Assembly (NCBI GenBank): GCA_023079485.1
Contig: CM041115.1
Span: forward strand, 24,790,505-24,854,504
Reading direction: 5' to 3'
DNA length: 64,000 nucleotides
DNA from: Archilochus colubris
Taxonomy: Eukaryota > Chordata > Aves > Apodiformes > Trochilidae
In this document: positions 37,233 through 49,368 of the stretch, piece by piece
How positions within the stretch are numbered: the stretch's first letter is position 1
Layout: each line of letters opens with the position of its first letter
Position numbers and translations under genes: made by a program
Notes under the pieces: model-generated
Databases searched by the model: none
Seen by the model: the letters and a program-made list of their open reading frames with translations, nothing else
Told to the model about the DNA's origin: nothing

Positions 37233-39399
37233 TGTTATCTTTTTGAGGTTGAGGTTGATGTTACCTTTTTATTTTTATTGAATGTACCTGAAGTGTCCTT
37301 TTCCTGAACATAGTTCAGGCAAACAGCCATACGGAAAAGAAAAAGTTTATCTCTGCAATCTTTCTTTCATGCTTTTGTTGCCTGTCTCATGCTCGTACAC
37401 ATTCAGGTAATCAATATCCATAATGGGGTGGGGAATAAGCAGTTTCTAGGTAGGTTCTTATGTTTATACTGGTACTTTAATGATATCTAGAATAATATCT
37501 GAACATCCTGTGAGACTTGAGTTTTATGAAGCTTCAACTTGCAACAGCTGTGGCTCCACCTGGAATACTACTGCCTGACTTCCCTTGGCTGTAACTCTTC
37601 CCAGGCACTCAAATCATTTGCTGTACATCTTGACAAGGTTCCCATCTGACCAGCTGATGATCACTACATACAAAGTAATTTTTGCTCTTTCTATTTTAAT
37701 TTGATCTACCCTTGAGCTACATCCATCTTTTTAATTGATGCAAGCAATTAACATTTTCCCATATAAAAGTAGCATGCAATACATTACATGATTTTATGCT
37801 GAGACAGATGACTTTTGATAGAAAAATCCACAAAAGTGTCCAGATCAAGTCCTGAAATTACTATCAAATGAATGAACCTCTTGATGCTCGCATGTCCCTC
37901 GAGGTTTACTGAATGATTAGCATGCAGGCACAAGTGCCAGTCAAAGTAAAGCAGGAGTTTTTTGTCACTTGCTTTATCAGTTTGATAGCACACAACAGTG
38001 AGAGGGGCAAATTAGGAACTGCTTCAGATAGATGTAACAATGTACCAGAAGAGCTGAGGAAGGAAGTACACCATATTCCTAAATAGTATATTTAAACAGA
38101 GGAGACCAGAAGCTCTACAAGGGGACTTCAAAGTTTCTGATCCTCGTTAGTGAGCTTTCCCCATGCCATGTCTCTGCCCAGAATGATTAACCCACTTCAC
38201 ATTATGCCTGAATGTCAGTGACCTGTGCAGATCCAGTGCACAGTTGATTAATAAGCTCACAACTGAGAGTTTTTCTTAACACCTATTGCAGCCTTCCCTC
38301 AACAGGATTTCCTTTGCACAATTTCTGTGATCTGAAAATTAGACTGGAACAGAATTTTAGTGTTTTTTTTCAAGTAAGGCCCTCAACACTGAATGTTACT
38401 CTACATTTTTTTAAAATATTATATACTAGGGCTTAACAGCTTATATTAAAGTCTCTTAAACAGTATAAAACATTTTTAAAAATCATATTACTCATCTGAG
38501 GAATCCTTCTTTCAATAGATAATTACTCTCTACTAAGGTACCATTTTGTTTTCAGGAACATAAGTCTTGCCTTTATCTGAATTATGAATAAAGCAACTCA
38601 GTATCATGCCATCTGTCCATTGTGACTGAATTTGTGCTTCATACAGAGAGTAAAGCCGTGATTTTTAAATAACTTCCAAATTGTTTTAGCTGGTTAAAAA
38701 AAAATTACACAACCTTCTTCCCAGCACTGCATCCAAGATTTGCCATGTGCAGACAGCTACCACTTTATCCATCTGTATTTTTGTATTTCACAAGCATATT
38801 ATCAGGTGTTCATCAATTCTTCCAACTAAAAGCCTCAAAGTTTACAAATGTTTGGTTTGTGGAGTGCTTGTTTTATCCTTGTTTTGCTTGAGATTATGCA
38901 TATTTTAATTGTGTGATATTCTTTATAGTAACTAGTCTGGTATGTCCAGTTGTTTCACTTCCAATCATGTAAGATTTTTTGTTTTAAACATTTCATGGAA
39001 ACCAAACTGAAAACCTTAATGTCCCACCAGCCTGACACATAAAAGGAAGGAAAGATAAATGAAAAAGAGTTTTATCTGCATCAGCAAATGAACCTGGTAC
39101 AAAATGCAAAAGAAGGAATCACGAACTCAGAGATACATTGGCTGACAGGAACCAGACCTGCTTGGAGTAGGACGACTGAAACACAAGAACTGGTCCAGCT
39201 GTTACTTTGTTCAGTTTTCTTTTTTCTTTGACGACAGGATTTCACAGTTTCTCTGGATACCAATACCCCTTCCAGTGCTGCACTGAAGTTAATCTTCACA
39301 ACTTCCAAGTTGAAACTAGCAGCTGCTGCCTCTTGTTTTATCATCTCCTTTAATAGTGATGAAATTTGGTTCTGTTACCTTTGAAACACCTCTTTAGGT
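37233..39399. other. Unique DNA, no gene seen
   Basis: No gene, LTR or CR1 recognised. Frames are short and unconvincing (for example 37784-37993 and 39081-39344 on the minus strand). Confidence 0.6.
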
Positions 39400-39630
39400 A
39401 GCTGCAGGAACTCTCACCTGTCTCTTTGCCAGACTAAGAAGCTCTCCCTACTGCTCATCCTCTGTCACATGTTGTATGCTATTAGTCATCTTGGTAGCCC
39501 TAGTGGACTCCTTCTGGTTTCTCAACATCCACATTGAGCAGGGCACCCAAAACTGGATGTCGTATTCTAGGTGCAGCCTCACCTGAGCCATGTGGAAGAA
39601 AATAACTCATCTGCTGGATCAGGGTCTCCC
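39400..39630 (-). mobile_element. CR1: Old CR1 LINE fragment, minus strand
   Basis: A diverged reversed CR1 piece from the polymerase C-terminal region: GCCAGACTAAGAAGCTCTCC, then GTAGCCCTAGTGGACTCCTT, CACCCAAAACTGGATGTCGTATTCTAGG and GCAGCCTCACCTGAGCCATG. It probably belongs to the same old insertion as 40040-40255, separated by about 400 bp I cannot assign. Confidence 0.75.
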
Positions 39631-40039
39631 AGGGTGTGGCTACGTCTGTCTGGTTTTGTGACTGAGACGTACTGTTGATACATACCCTGCTCTAACCCCC
39701 AGGGACTTTCTACCGGGGTTAGTGCTCAGTGAGTTGGTTCACAGTTTTGGTTGATGAAAGGGATATTTTGTCCCAGGTAAAAATCTTCATCCTTCTTGTA
39801 GTATAGCCAATCCCTTGTTGGTCTGACCCTTAAATTTATTAAGGTCTGACCCTTTGGACTGAAACACCACTGTTAGGTGGGCCAGTCACTGCCTTTACTT
39901 TTAGTGTTGTCCATATATTGCTACTGATGTGTTCTATCTTGTGACCTGTATCACTGGTGAAGCTGCTCAGTACAGGTGCCTGGCTAAGTAGCTATTGCGG
40001 CCAGATGTCAAGCTACTGATTACTTGCCTATGACTTAGT
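39631..40039. other. Unassigned DNA between two old CR1 blocks
   Basis: About 400 bp with no CR1 match seen by eye. Given equal orientation and correct order of the CR1 blocks on both sides, it may be a diverged middle of the same element or an insertion into it. A direct repeat (GGTCTGACCCTT / GGTCTGACCCTTT) occurs near 39820-39856. Confidence 0.45.
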
Positions 40040-40255
40040 TTGTACAGCCAATTTTCAGTCCACCCAAAAGCCTGTTTGTGCTGCCTGTCTCAACTCAGAT
40101 TTCAAATGGGACTGCCATGGACAGGAGCATTACTAAATCAAAGCTATTTTACATCCACAGTCCTCCCCTCATCCACATAGCCAGTCATTTTGATGTAGAA
40201 AGCAGTCGAGCTGATCAAGCTAGATTTTTCCTTGGTAAATGCATGTTGACTTTTT
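40040..40255 (-). mobile_element. CR1: Old CR1 LINE fragment (RT region), minus strand
   Basis: Diverged reversed CR1 RT region: ACAGCCAATTTTCAGTCCACC, then TCCTCCCCTCATCCACATAG, CCAGTCATTTTGATGTAGAA, TTTTTCCTTGGTAAATGCATG. These match in order the block upstream of the RT active site. No frame is left. Confidence 0.7.
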
Positions 40256-43200
40256 TTGTTTACTTGTTTGTCACTGTCAGACTAAATTATTAGACATTGC
40301 CAGAATGCCTTTTTACTTTTTGGAGAAACAGTGACTCATGAATGTATTTGCAAAGGAATGTATTTGCTTTCTGTTTCTCACAGATTAGAGTAGAGCCCAC
40401 CTTGCAATGAAAAACTGCTGGACTTGGAGGTTGGCTACAGAACTTTGCAGTTGATCTTTCAACTGTGTGAGGACACACTACATTAATAATGTATCTAAGT
40501 AAGAGCTCATCAAAGTAGTTGAATCACTACGCAGTAAATATAATAAACTGCAATCAGCTACAGTGACCCTTTCCTGAAACTGTATCTTGCTCAAATACTG
40601 CAGAACAGTGTGGAATCTGGACCAGTGGTCAACTCCCTGAATAATTTTCTTCAATCCTTCATTTATTATAGCTTTAAAACAAACCGTTCATTGAAATGCA
40701 TCTTTCTCAATGCTATAGCCACAGCACAGCATATATATTCCCTGGTTGTCTCTAAAATTAATCAGTTAAACCAGGTGGACTGCTGTTCTTATTAAAGTAA
40801 AACATATGGGAACAAGAAACCATAATAGCATATCAACATCTGGTATGCTTTCAGGCAGATTACAGCAAAAAAGGCCATGATGAAAACCATATTTTGCTTT
40901 ATAATATAACATTCCTGATAGTATACCTGCCATAATTTTCTCAAACATTAATAAGAATATCTTGAAATTTCAAAAAAAAAGTGGGAAAACAGACCTCCAT
41001 ACTGTTGAATAATCCAGTTTTCCAATATACATAATCTCTTTGCAGGATTTGACATAGACTGACTTAACAGAAAACTATGTCAGCAAGCTATTTCTGAAAT
41101 TAGACACAAAGTAAAACAAGATACCAGGTAAAGATTTTTTCCACTGTACCTAAGCTGAGAGACACATAATATATATATATGGATTGAGAAGGTTCCAGTA
41201 ATCAACAGCTTCTGATGATGATGCTGAGAAAATACATTTCTCATTTTAAATCAATCACTTAGTTCAGCATAAAGATGAATTCCACAATTATGAATTCTGC
41301 AGTGAATCTAAGGAACTCATAGATTTGTGGGTTTTTTTCACTTTCCTGACCTCCATGAGAAAGGTATGAAAAAACAGAACTTACTAATTAAAAAAAAAAT
41401 TATGGTATTAATATTTCTTTCAGTCCTCCAACTGTATGTAATACTTTGTTTTCATTACCTCAGTTCAAAATAAAAACTGTTAGAACATTAGATATTTACA
41501 CTATGTTTATGGGGTTTTTTAAGTTGAATCTCATTTTCTACATTCTTCCTATTTATACAGATGCAGTCATAAACAAAGAAAAATTAAACATTCTTGGTCA
41601 AGAAACTTGAGGAGACTTTTCCAGTAATAAAAACACAAATTGAAATAAAATTTATGTTCAGTTGTAAAGCTGCTTAGACACACATTACATTTCCTTCTGG
41701 AAGGCAGAAGCATCACACAGTAAATTGTGCTATTAGCCATAAACAAGTGGTACAATATTCCTTATTGCTAATGAGAATCAACCTTCCTTTATGAATGTAA
41801 ACTAGAGTTACTCATGAAGAGCAAGATAATGAAGTTCATTAAAGCAAGATTTCCTGCTTACTGATTTAAATTATTATTAAAATTATTTAAGTTCCTCCAC
41901 CCTGCTTCTTTCCTTGCCAGGTTCTGTTCTTGGTATTACAAGCAAGAGAAGCAGTAAGTTCTTGAAGAAAATTGTCTGTCTCCTGGACTAGGCACACATC
42001 AAGGATGTTTCCTGCTTTCAGAAGGGAACTCTTAAACAGAGTAAGGAAAAGGTCAGAAGTATGGAGGAACTCCTATACATTACCATCTCCTGGTCTGTTT
42101 CTGTCCGTGTCACTTTGGCAAAAAAGTTGAAAAGACATTAAGCAGCTCTTGCTTTTTGCTATTTATTAAGATGACTTACATTTCAGCTGACATCTCAAAC
42201 CAGCTCTTCAAAAGCGGGTCTGGTTTTCTGTTGGTATTACAGATATTCATAAAATATTTCATCACACTCCATGAAAAATTCCAAGGTTATTTTTCTTCAC
42301 TGTTGCAAGCAGTCTGCTGAACTTTTCCAGTTACAAGGTGATCAGATCCCATCAAAGCAGCTTCTGATTGCATTTGTCAGAATTCCATTCACCTTGGGTG
42401 TGCTTTTCATTCCAGGCAGTGAATTAGGTCTTAGCTTTCCCTCAGGATATACATGTTTCCATTTCAGCTTTCAGCAGCTAATGACTTATAGAAGAATGTG
42501 AACAGAGTAAATCAAGGTGCAAATTTTTAACAGAAATTATTTGTAGAGACACCCAGAATGGTGGCCACCAGTCTCCCTAGGAATTAGGAATGTTAGGCAC
42601 ATACTGCTCAGAGATGAGAGATGGATATGAGACTTAAGAGAAGCAGACATTTTCCAAGCAATGTCTAAAAAGGGAACTGTTGCAAATAGCACAGCCTGTG
42701 GTTATGTGGAAAATCTTGGAAACATAATTCCCAGAAGACCTCTGGAAAACACAGATGCTGGACTCTTCATGTCCCCATAGGCACATACCCTCTGCAGTCT
42801 GGTCCCAGTAGGTGTACCCCAGTGAGCACTTCGGTTAGGGTCAGTGTGCACTTCGAAGATGATTCCCCAACTCATCCCTGATGGCTCTGGTTCACAGTTC
42901 CCAGAGGGCACACACTTCTTGCAGATAACTCTAACCCAGAAAGAAAGCCCAGGGCAGCAGCTTTGGTACCTCAGTGACTATCAGGAGGTCAGACCAGAGG
43001 TAACCTGAAGTAAAATCCCTCTGAAATGCCCATAGCACAGGTGTCAGGCAGTGTGGCATAAGACCCTTCCAACCTTCTGTTTCACAGTAAGGTGAAAATA
43101 CCAGTGGGTATTTGATCTCAGATGACTTTCAGAGATGTCTGACTTTTCCCCCACATTGATACGTAACTACGTTTAATTTCTCAGAGTAAATGCACTGTAC

Positions 43201-43338
43201 ACTGTTATCAAGTGTGTGTTACTTGAGTACTTTGCCTTTGGCTAGCTATTTCTTTACAGGGCTAAAGACCCATTAAAAACCTTTTGAGTCTTTTACTTTT
43301 GTCTTTTATTTACTTTCACTTTTGGGGGTTTTTGGAAC

Positions 43339-43392
43339 AACTTTCTGTATTAAAGAAAACTGCAAAATTTGTTTCCTTTAATACAGAAAGTT
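43339..43392. repeat. 17-bp perfect inverted repeat, hairpin-forming
   Basis: Arms 43339-43355 (AACTTTCTGTATTAAAG) and 43376-43392 are exact complements. Allowing one bulged base, the stem extends by about four pairs inward, leaving a loop of roughly 11 nt. No transposon terminal features were seen around it. Confidence 0.9.
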
Positions 43393-43944
43393 TTGTGTCA
43401 AATCTTATGTGGAAATTTTGTTGTGTGCTGTGTTACAGTTCTTCATTTTTTAAAATAATGAACATTTCTACCATCAAATGCTTTGTTTTTAATTCATAAA
43501 CTTAAAAAGGTCTGGATACTTCAGTATACTATACATACAAAGAATCCTTAAAAAGAAGTAAAAGCAATTCTGTATCTCAATTATTCATGTAAATTCATTC
43601 AAAACTAAGACAAGATTATTTAACAAGAAATAAATTTTTCATGTCTTTAGTTAAAAAACAGCTACAAAGCATGTACCTGCTCCAATATAATTAAAAAAAA
43701 AACTAATGACAGAATTACAGAAAGACCTATGTGTGTTTCCCAAGCAGAAACAAAGCATGGGATCCTATATAGAGATACTCAAATAGAGATGCTGATACAA
43801 ATAATATTGTTTATTTCCTTCACTGATTTACCATCCCTAGGACTGACATGTACATAGATTGTACTTCAGACTATGGCATCTAATTTGTGTTATCATTAGT
43901 AGATGATGATCTGATTGCTCACTAGACTTTAGTCATTATGAAAT

Positions 43945-44022
43945 CTATCTGTATGTGTAGATGTACCTATATCTGTATCTTTATGTGTATCTATATCTAC
44001 ATCCATATATGTACCTAGCAAT
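43945..44022. repeat. Degenerate TATCTG/TATGTG simple repeat
   Basis: Irregular repeats of TATCTGTATG-, TATCTATATC- and TACATCCATATATG-like units over about 80 bp: an imperfect pyrimidine-purine microsatellite. Confidence 0.7.
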
Positions 44023-46928
44023 GCAAACTGCCTATTTGATGGATACTGTTAATCAGATATTATCCTCGTGAATGTTGTTCACACTTCAAAAGTATACCAG
44101 TTACAGGAAAGTTCTCACACTCATACTGAGTTCTCATTCAAATTTCTATTCAGCATAGGTAAATTTTCATGCAAAAAATCATATTAAAATTGCATTGAGT
44201 TAGACAAATTGTTTTGCTTATTTTGCTTCAGTGATAAAGTATTTTTAATTCAGGCCTATTTTCAGCCTTTTTATTTTCTATGATCAGTCATGACTTTAGT
44301 CAGTATATGCAGCCAAAATCAGAAGTAGTGTTCTGTAACAGATGGGTACAGTCCTCTCTACTGATTAACGAATTTACTGAATGTGCTAATTCTTCAGCTC
44401 CATACATTAAAAGAGGTCCTTTCTGAAATGGGCTGACTACTATCCTGCTTGAAATAAAGGTCGGTTAACTAACATTAGTTATGTCAATCATGGACATCAA
44501 ATGTGCTGCAGGATGGTGTTTTGTGAACCTGTGTGCTTCTGAGGTCCCTAAGAATGCACACGAATTTACATGCATGTATTTCGTCATGAAGTAGTCTTAT
44601 GAGACTACTTAAACAAAACGAGTATACAACAGTGAGAATCACTAGACATGATTCTGAAAGTGAGTTTCAAGAGTACACAGTCATTTGAAATACCACACAG
44701 ACAGCAGCACAGTACCTACTTGACTGACTAGAAAAGTCTCCTGTTCCCTGATGTATACCCTCTCCTTTGTCTCATTTTCTTCTCAAAGCTGAATTTCTGA
44801 CAACAGTAAGCAATACTGTGAAAACACCTGCTGTGAAAACAGCCCCTGTTAGGCTGTGCAGTGTTGGCCTGCAGCCAACAATATGGCATCAATCCATCTC
44901 ACATGTCTTGATAAACCTGTCCACAGGGGAAATACGGGCATGAAAATAACTTTGATAGGTAATTGACACCCTGAATGAGAGCAAAGAAGCTGAGAAACTC
45001 AATGGTAATGAGAGACTGCAATTACCCCATGTTGCTGCAAGAGGTGTGCTGTGAGCTCATGAAGCTAAGACTAAAACTTCAGATAGCATAAATGACTGTT
45101 TTGTGCAACACTTACAGAGAGCCTCAACAAGAAAAGCAACATCTCAGCTGCTCCTGAGTGAACCATCTTGATTATAATGCTGCTGTAGAAAATCACAGCC
45201 ATCCAGGCGTACTGGCACTTGTTATTCTTTGCAGGATCTACAAAGGCAAAATCTCTTAAACTTATTTCAAAATGGCACAAAAAAGAGATGATTTAGGAGA
45301 GGACAGACAAAAAACTCCTTGTGACTTGGACAATAAAAGCCATCCTGGTGGAGGCACAGAGCAAATATTTGCTCCAAAGAGCAAATAGAGATCCAAAAAG
45401 TGGACTTATATAGTTGAGAATTGTAGTACATGAAGAACGAAGATCACTTCCCTACTGCTTCCACAGCACTTAAACGATTTTAAATTCTAAAAAAAACAAA
45501 AACAAACAAACAAAAAAACCCCAAGCTTATCTTTTTCTTAGTAAGCTTATGAGTACCTTGTAGACTTCCATCACTACTGCTTTACCTAGCAGTCAAAGTC
45601 AAGGCACAGGGTGAAGTCTTATCTTCCTTGAGCCATCAAAACATGGAATTAGATTTTTCCGTGTCTGTGAAGTCAGCAGCTGTATTCAGCTTTGCAAAAG
45701 ATCATGGGGCTTTTTTTCTTGAGAATTATGCACAACTACTTTTGAAGATCACCTATATTCACCTATATTCCATGCTCTTCAAAGGAAACAGTAGAGGAAA
45801 AGTAGAATTTACCCTAAAAATTTTTAGATTTTTAGATGACTGTCAAGTTGAATCAAAGCAGAATCAATTCTGGTTAGACTGTATACACTCCAGCTTTCTC
45901 ACTTTATGCACTGAAACAACTAGGAGTTAGTGCTCAAGCTTTGTAAAGGAAGGGTTATTCTCTGTTTTAAGTTAAGATGATTTCTGCAGCACATTCTGCT
46001 CTTGGAGTTTAATTTTTTCTTATTGACATGCACATGGTGATGTGGTCAGACTCCATGTATTCCTACAACTGCCTCTACAAGTAGCAGGAAGGTATGGAAA
46101 TTCCTTTCTTCTTATGCAGGTATGCATATATTCACCCAGCATCTACAGACTGCAGATTTCAACAAGCAGAATCCACAAATCTGATCCTGGCAGCTTTTAG
46201 GATTTATCAACCTTGTAAAGTATGTTACTTCTGTACTCACAGAACATTGAACAGGCCAGTGATACCCAACCAAAGGAGAAATGGGTGGACTTTCTAGGGA
46301 ATAAAAAACTACTGAAGTTTGAGTGATTAGGGAATAAAATGTATCTGAGGACAAAAATATTCTCTCCCTTCTTTTGCGATCCATCAAGATCAAGTATTAA
46401 CAGTATTCAATTGTACAATTAAAAGGATTTAAAGAACAGCTTTTTCACTATTTTTCTAGTAAAAGATGAAATTGAGTATGCAACAGAACTGCAGTATGTG
46501 ATATACTGAGAACAATGAGTTTCATGATCTCTGACTTGTTCAAGATGACTGGATCAGCAGAGTCAATATTTGAAATGAAAAAAATAATCTGAACTCTGAA
46601 TATCCGATTATTGCCTAAATCTCAGGCCTCAGAAATAAGAGCCATGGGAAAAAAATTAATCATGTTTAAGGTGATGAATATTGAAAAGTGGCTAAAACCC
46701 CTGAATTGTTTGCACAGAGGCAGTATCACTACAGCAAAGCAGCACATGGAAGATTTATGGGTCTGTAATTAGAAATTAAACCTAAATTAATTCAACAAAT
46801 TACTACACACAAGAACAAGGTGAATAATTTAAAAAATCAGTATGAATAATACGCATACCTGAAGAAAAATTCCACAAAGGTTAATGTTTATTGCACATCT
46901 CTTTAGTCACTATCTTGAAGCAATAGAT

Positions 46929-47385
46929 AGAATCATATAATTGTTTTGATTGGAGAAGACTTTTAAGATCATCTGTTCCCACCACTAACCTAACACTGCC
47001 ACGTCCACCATTAAACCACACCTACATGACTATTCCATACCTACAGGGATGTGATACTCAATGTTGATACTCAACCGCTTCTCTGGGCAGCTGTTCCAGA
47101 GCCTGACAGCCCTTTCAGTGAAGAAGTTTCTTCTAATACTTAATCCAAACCTCCCCTGGCACAACTTGGGGCTATTTCCTCTTCTCCCATTGCTTGTTAC
47201 TTGGGACGTCCTCACCATCCTTGCTTTCACATTGTTATAAAGAGCAATGAGATCTCTCCTCAGCCTGCTTTTCTCTAAACTGAACAACCCTAGTTCCCTC
47301 AGATACACCTCATAGGACTTGTTCTCCAGATCCAACACCAGATTTGTTGCCCTTTGCTGTAGTACCTTGATGTCCTCCTTGTTTA
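46929..47385 (-). mobile_element. CR1: CR1 LINE, 5'-truncated, minus strand
   Basis: Begins with a decayed reversed terminus (AGAATCATATAATTGTTTTG), then AAGATCATCTGTTCCCACCA, the CCACGTCCACCATTAAACCA block, TCTCTGGGCAGCTGTTCCAGAG, TTCTTCTAATACTTAATCC, AACCTCCCCTGGCACAA and the [31 protein letters not shown] region read on the minus strand (within a 147-codon frame at 47030-47473 that runs past the element). Similarity stops near 47385, so the RT core is missing. The 3' UTR type resembles the copy at 21740-22970. Confidence 0.92.
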
Positions 47386-48066
47386 CACATTCAAGTATTT
47401 TGCAGCTTTTAGACAGAAGAGGATGAGAAATGGAATGGAGGTAGGTATTAAAGCATATAATATTGGCATCCATAACATTTTTCTCTCAAAATACTAAGAG
47501 GAAAGATTTAAGATACACTCTTGAGGATGAATTCTAAACCTTTGAAAACTTTATTATCATACTACCACCATGACACAGCAATGGTAGGAAAAATTATTAT
47601 TAATCTTTTAAAGTGCTACATCACCAGATGTCCTTTCTTAACTATTCAGTACCCATATGGCAGCCTTTTTCAAGTACAATTTTATTTTTCCATATACAAA
47701 AGCAATCTCCTTAGATACTCTGGGTTATCAAAACATGACAGGACAACGAATGTGCCTTTTTCTGTTCTCTCTTCCTTTAAATGTGCCTCCTCAAAATAGC
47801 AGATCCTTGCAACTGTATATTTATGGAATGGCTTCTCAAGTTAATTACCAGTGTTCTGGATCATTGTAAATGAAACCTAAAGGCCAATCCAATCTACCAA
47901 GCTGCAAGGGGAATAATCCATTTTATAATGCATGACACATCTAAATATACTGTGTAATTACAGAAAGTTTCGTAATACTATTTGATTTCAGATGGCTCTG
48001 TTCTTAAAAACTTTAAAAATATGATTATGAAGTACATTAAATATAAGTTCCTTGAGTACAAGGAAC
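47386..48066. other. Unique AT-rich DNA, no gene seen
   Basis: Spacer between a CR1 and an LTR; nothing recognised. The plus-strand frames at 47521-47869 look like chance frames. Confidence 0.6.
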
Positions 48067-48578
48067 TGTAGCAGGAGGGCTTTCAGACTCAGAGAGGGTC
48101 GGCACCCATGGGGGTCCCTTCCCTCCCATTCCCTGCCCACACTCTATAAAGCTCAGGCAGACCCCAGCCCCTCCTCTCTTTCGCCCGCTCTCTGCTTCGC
48201 TGCTGTTCCCCTGCGCTCCTTTACCCCCAGCTCGACACTGCTCTTCAGAATCCACATCCATCGGGTGCTGGGAAGAGCCCTGGAGCCCTCTCCTGAGTCG
48301 GCCCTGCAGCAAGGGGCTCTCAGGAACCTGTCCCTGACACCAGCGAGTTGGGTGTATATATATGTGTGTATATATTGGTATTTTTGTTCTTTATACTGTA
48401 TGTTACTGCCTTTCCCCTGTTCTAGTAAATCTGCTTCCAATTTTTTTAGTTTGCAAACTTTAAGTATCTTGTCATTACTCCCGTTTTATCTTTTCGTTGA
48501 GAGAGTGGTGGTGGGTGGGTGGTAATAGAGATTAATTCTATCCTCTGGTTTTTGGTTCACCCAAACTAAGTCACGACA
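48067..48578 (+). mobile_element. Endogenous retrovirus LTR, plus strand (probably solo)
   Basis: About 510 bp, starting TGTAGCAGG and ending CACGACA, so TG...CA termini are plausible. Inside are a GC-rich U3 core, a TATAAAG box (48145-48151), a TA/TG tract (48353-48375), an AGTAAA polyadenylation-like hexamer (48424-48429) and a U5-like tail with a GGTGGTGGGTGGGTGG stretch. Positions 48092-48317 equal 35925-36150 base for base in reverse orientation, while sequence beyond the core on both sides is only loosely similar. No primer-binding site follows and no purine tract precedes it, so a solo LTR is most likely. I could not see a clean target-site duplication. Confidence 0.75.
48145..48151 (+). 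promoter_or_regulatory. LTR TATA box (TATAAAG)
   Basis: TATAAAG within the LTR core promoter, identical with flanks to the site at 36091-36097 in the inverted LTR copy. Confidence 0.6.
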
Positions 48579-49368
48579 GTCACCTTTAGCTTCATCCAGG
48601 ATACGTCAGCAAGTTAGGATCACCTTTCAAAATTCTTGATGTAGATCAAGATACTTACACGCACACCAAGTTCCACTTTATGTGTATAAATCTTACATGA
48701 CAGGGCTCTGGTATCTCAGTTCACCAGTCAGTGCAAAGGGGTTAAATGGATCTGTGACTTCTCTCGGTCACACAGTATGCTCATAGTGCTCTTTTTTGGA
48801 AGCCTTCAAGAATGAGTAATTCTTCATGGGGCTTTTTTGGCCTGAGGGAACTATATACATTGTCAATGCTAGGGTGAATTTTTTTAATGGCACAGGAGCA
48901 CAAGGCTATGTGTTAGATAAAGCACGTGTTCATCTGGAGAAGCGTATGAAAAAATACTTGTTTCTAGGATCAGGAAAATAAGAAATACACAACTGAGAAA
49001 GATGGAGACTTTGCCAGAGATGCAAACATTGTAATTTTGAGATTAATATATTTCCCAAGAGATTTAGAGAGTGATTCTGACATTACAGAAGTTTTCAAGC
49101 TGTTAACATAATACACTATTTATAAGATTCCTTTGAAATGTTTTTAAATGGGTGTTTGGAAACCTTGATGATTTTAATATATATGATAATGACAGCACTG
49201 TAATTACAAGTTATTTTATTTCTACTGAAGATTATGAATGATCAAGACCTAGAACAAAAATGAAATTTTTCAGAGTTCAGAAGGAAAAAAGATCTATGTT
49301 CATCTTGCTTTACCTTTCCTTCAGATCCTTTAAGACTACTCTAGTGCCTTGTGGGCACCAGAATGGAA
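48579..49368. other. Unique AT-rich DNA, no gene seen
   Basis: Lies between the plus-strand LTR and the 3' edge of the Gag-like frame. I see no further gag, protease or pol similarity on the minus strand, so the retroviral remnant probably ends near 49369. Confidence 0.55.

Larger units (their letters stand above)
40256..46928. other. Unique AT-rich DNA, no gene confirmed
   Basis: A 6.7-kb stretch without CR1 or LTR. It holds a 17-bp perfect inverted repeat (43339-43392), a TATCTG-like simple repeat (about 43945-44022), a 16-bp perfect palindrome (45359-45374) and a weak exon candidate on the minus strand (45116-45237). Most open frames here look like chance frames. Confidence 0.55.

Noticed and set aside
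42702..42911. Minus-strand 69-codon frame in a GC-richer patch
   Set aside because: No family resemblance and no supporting signals; treated as chance.
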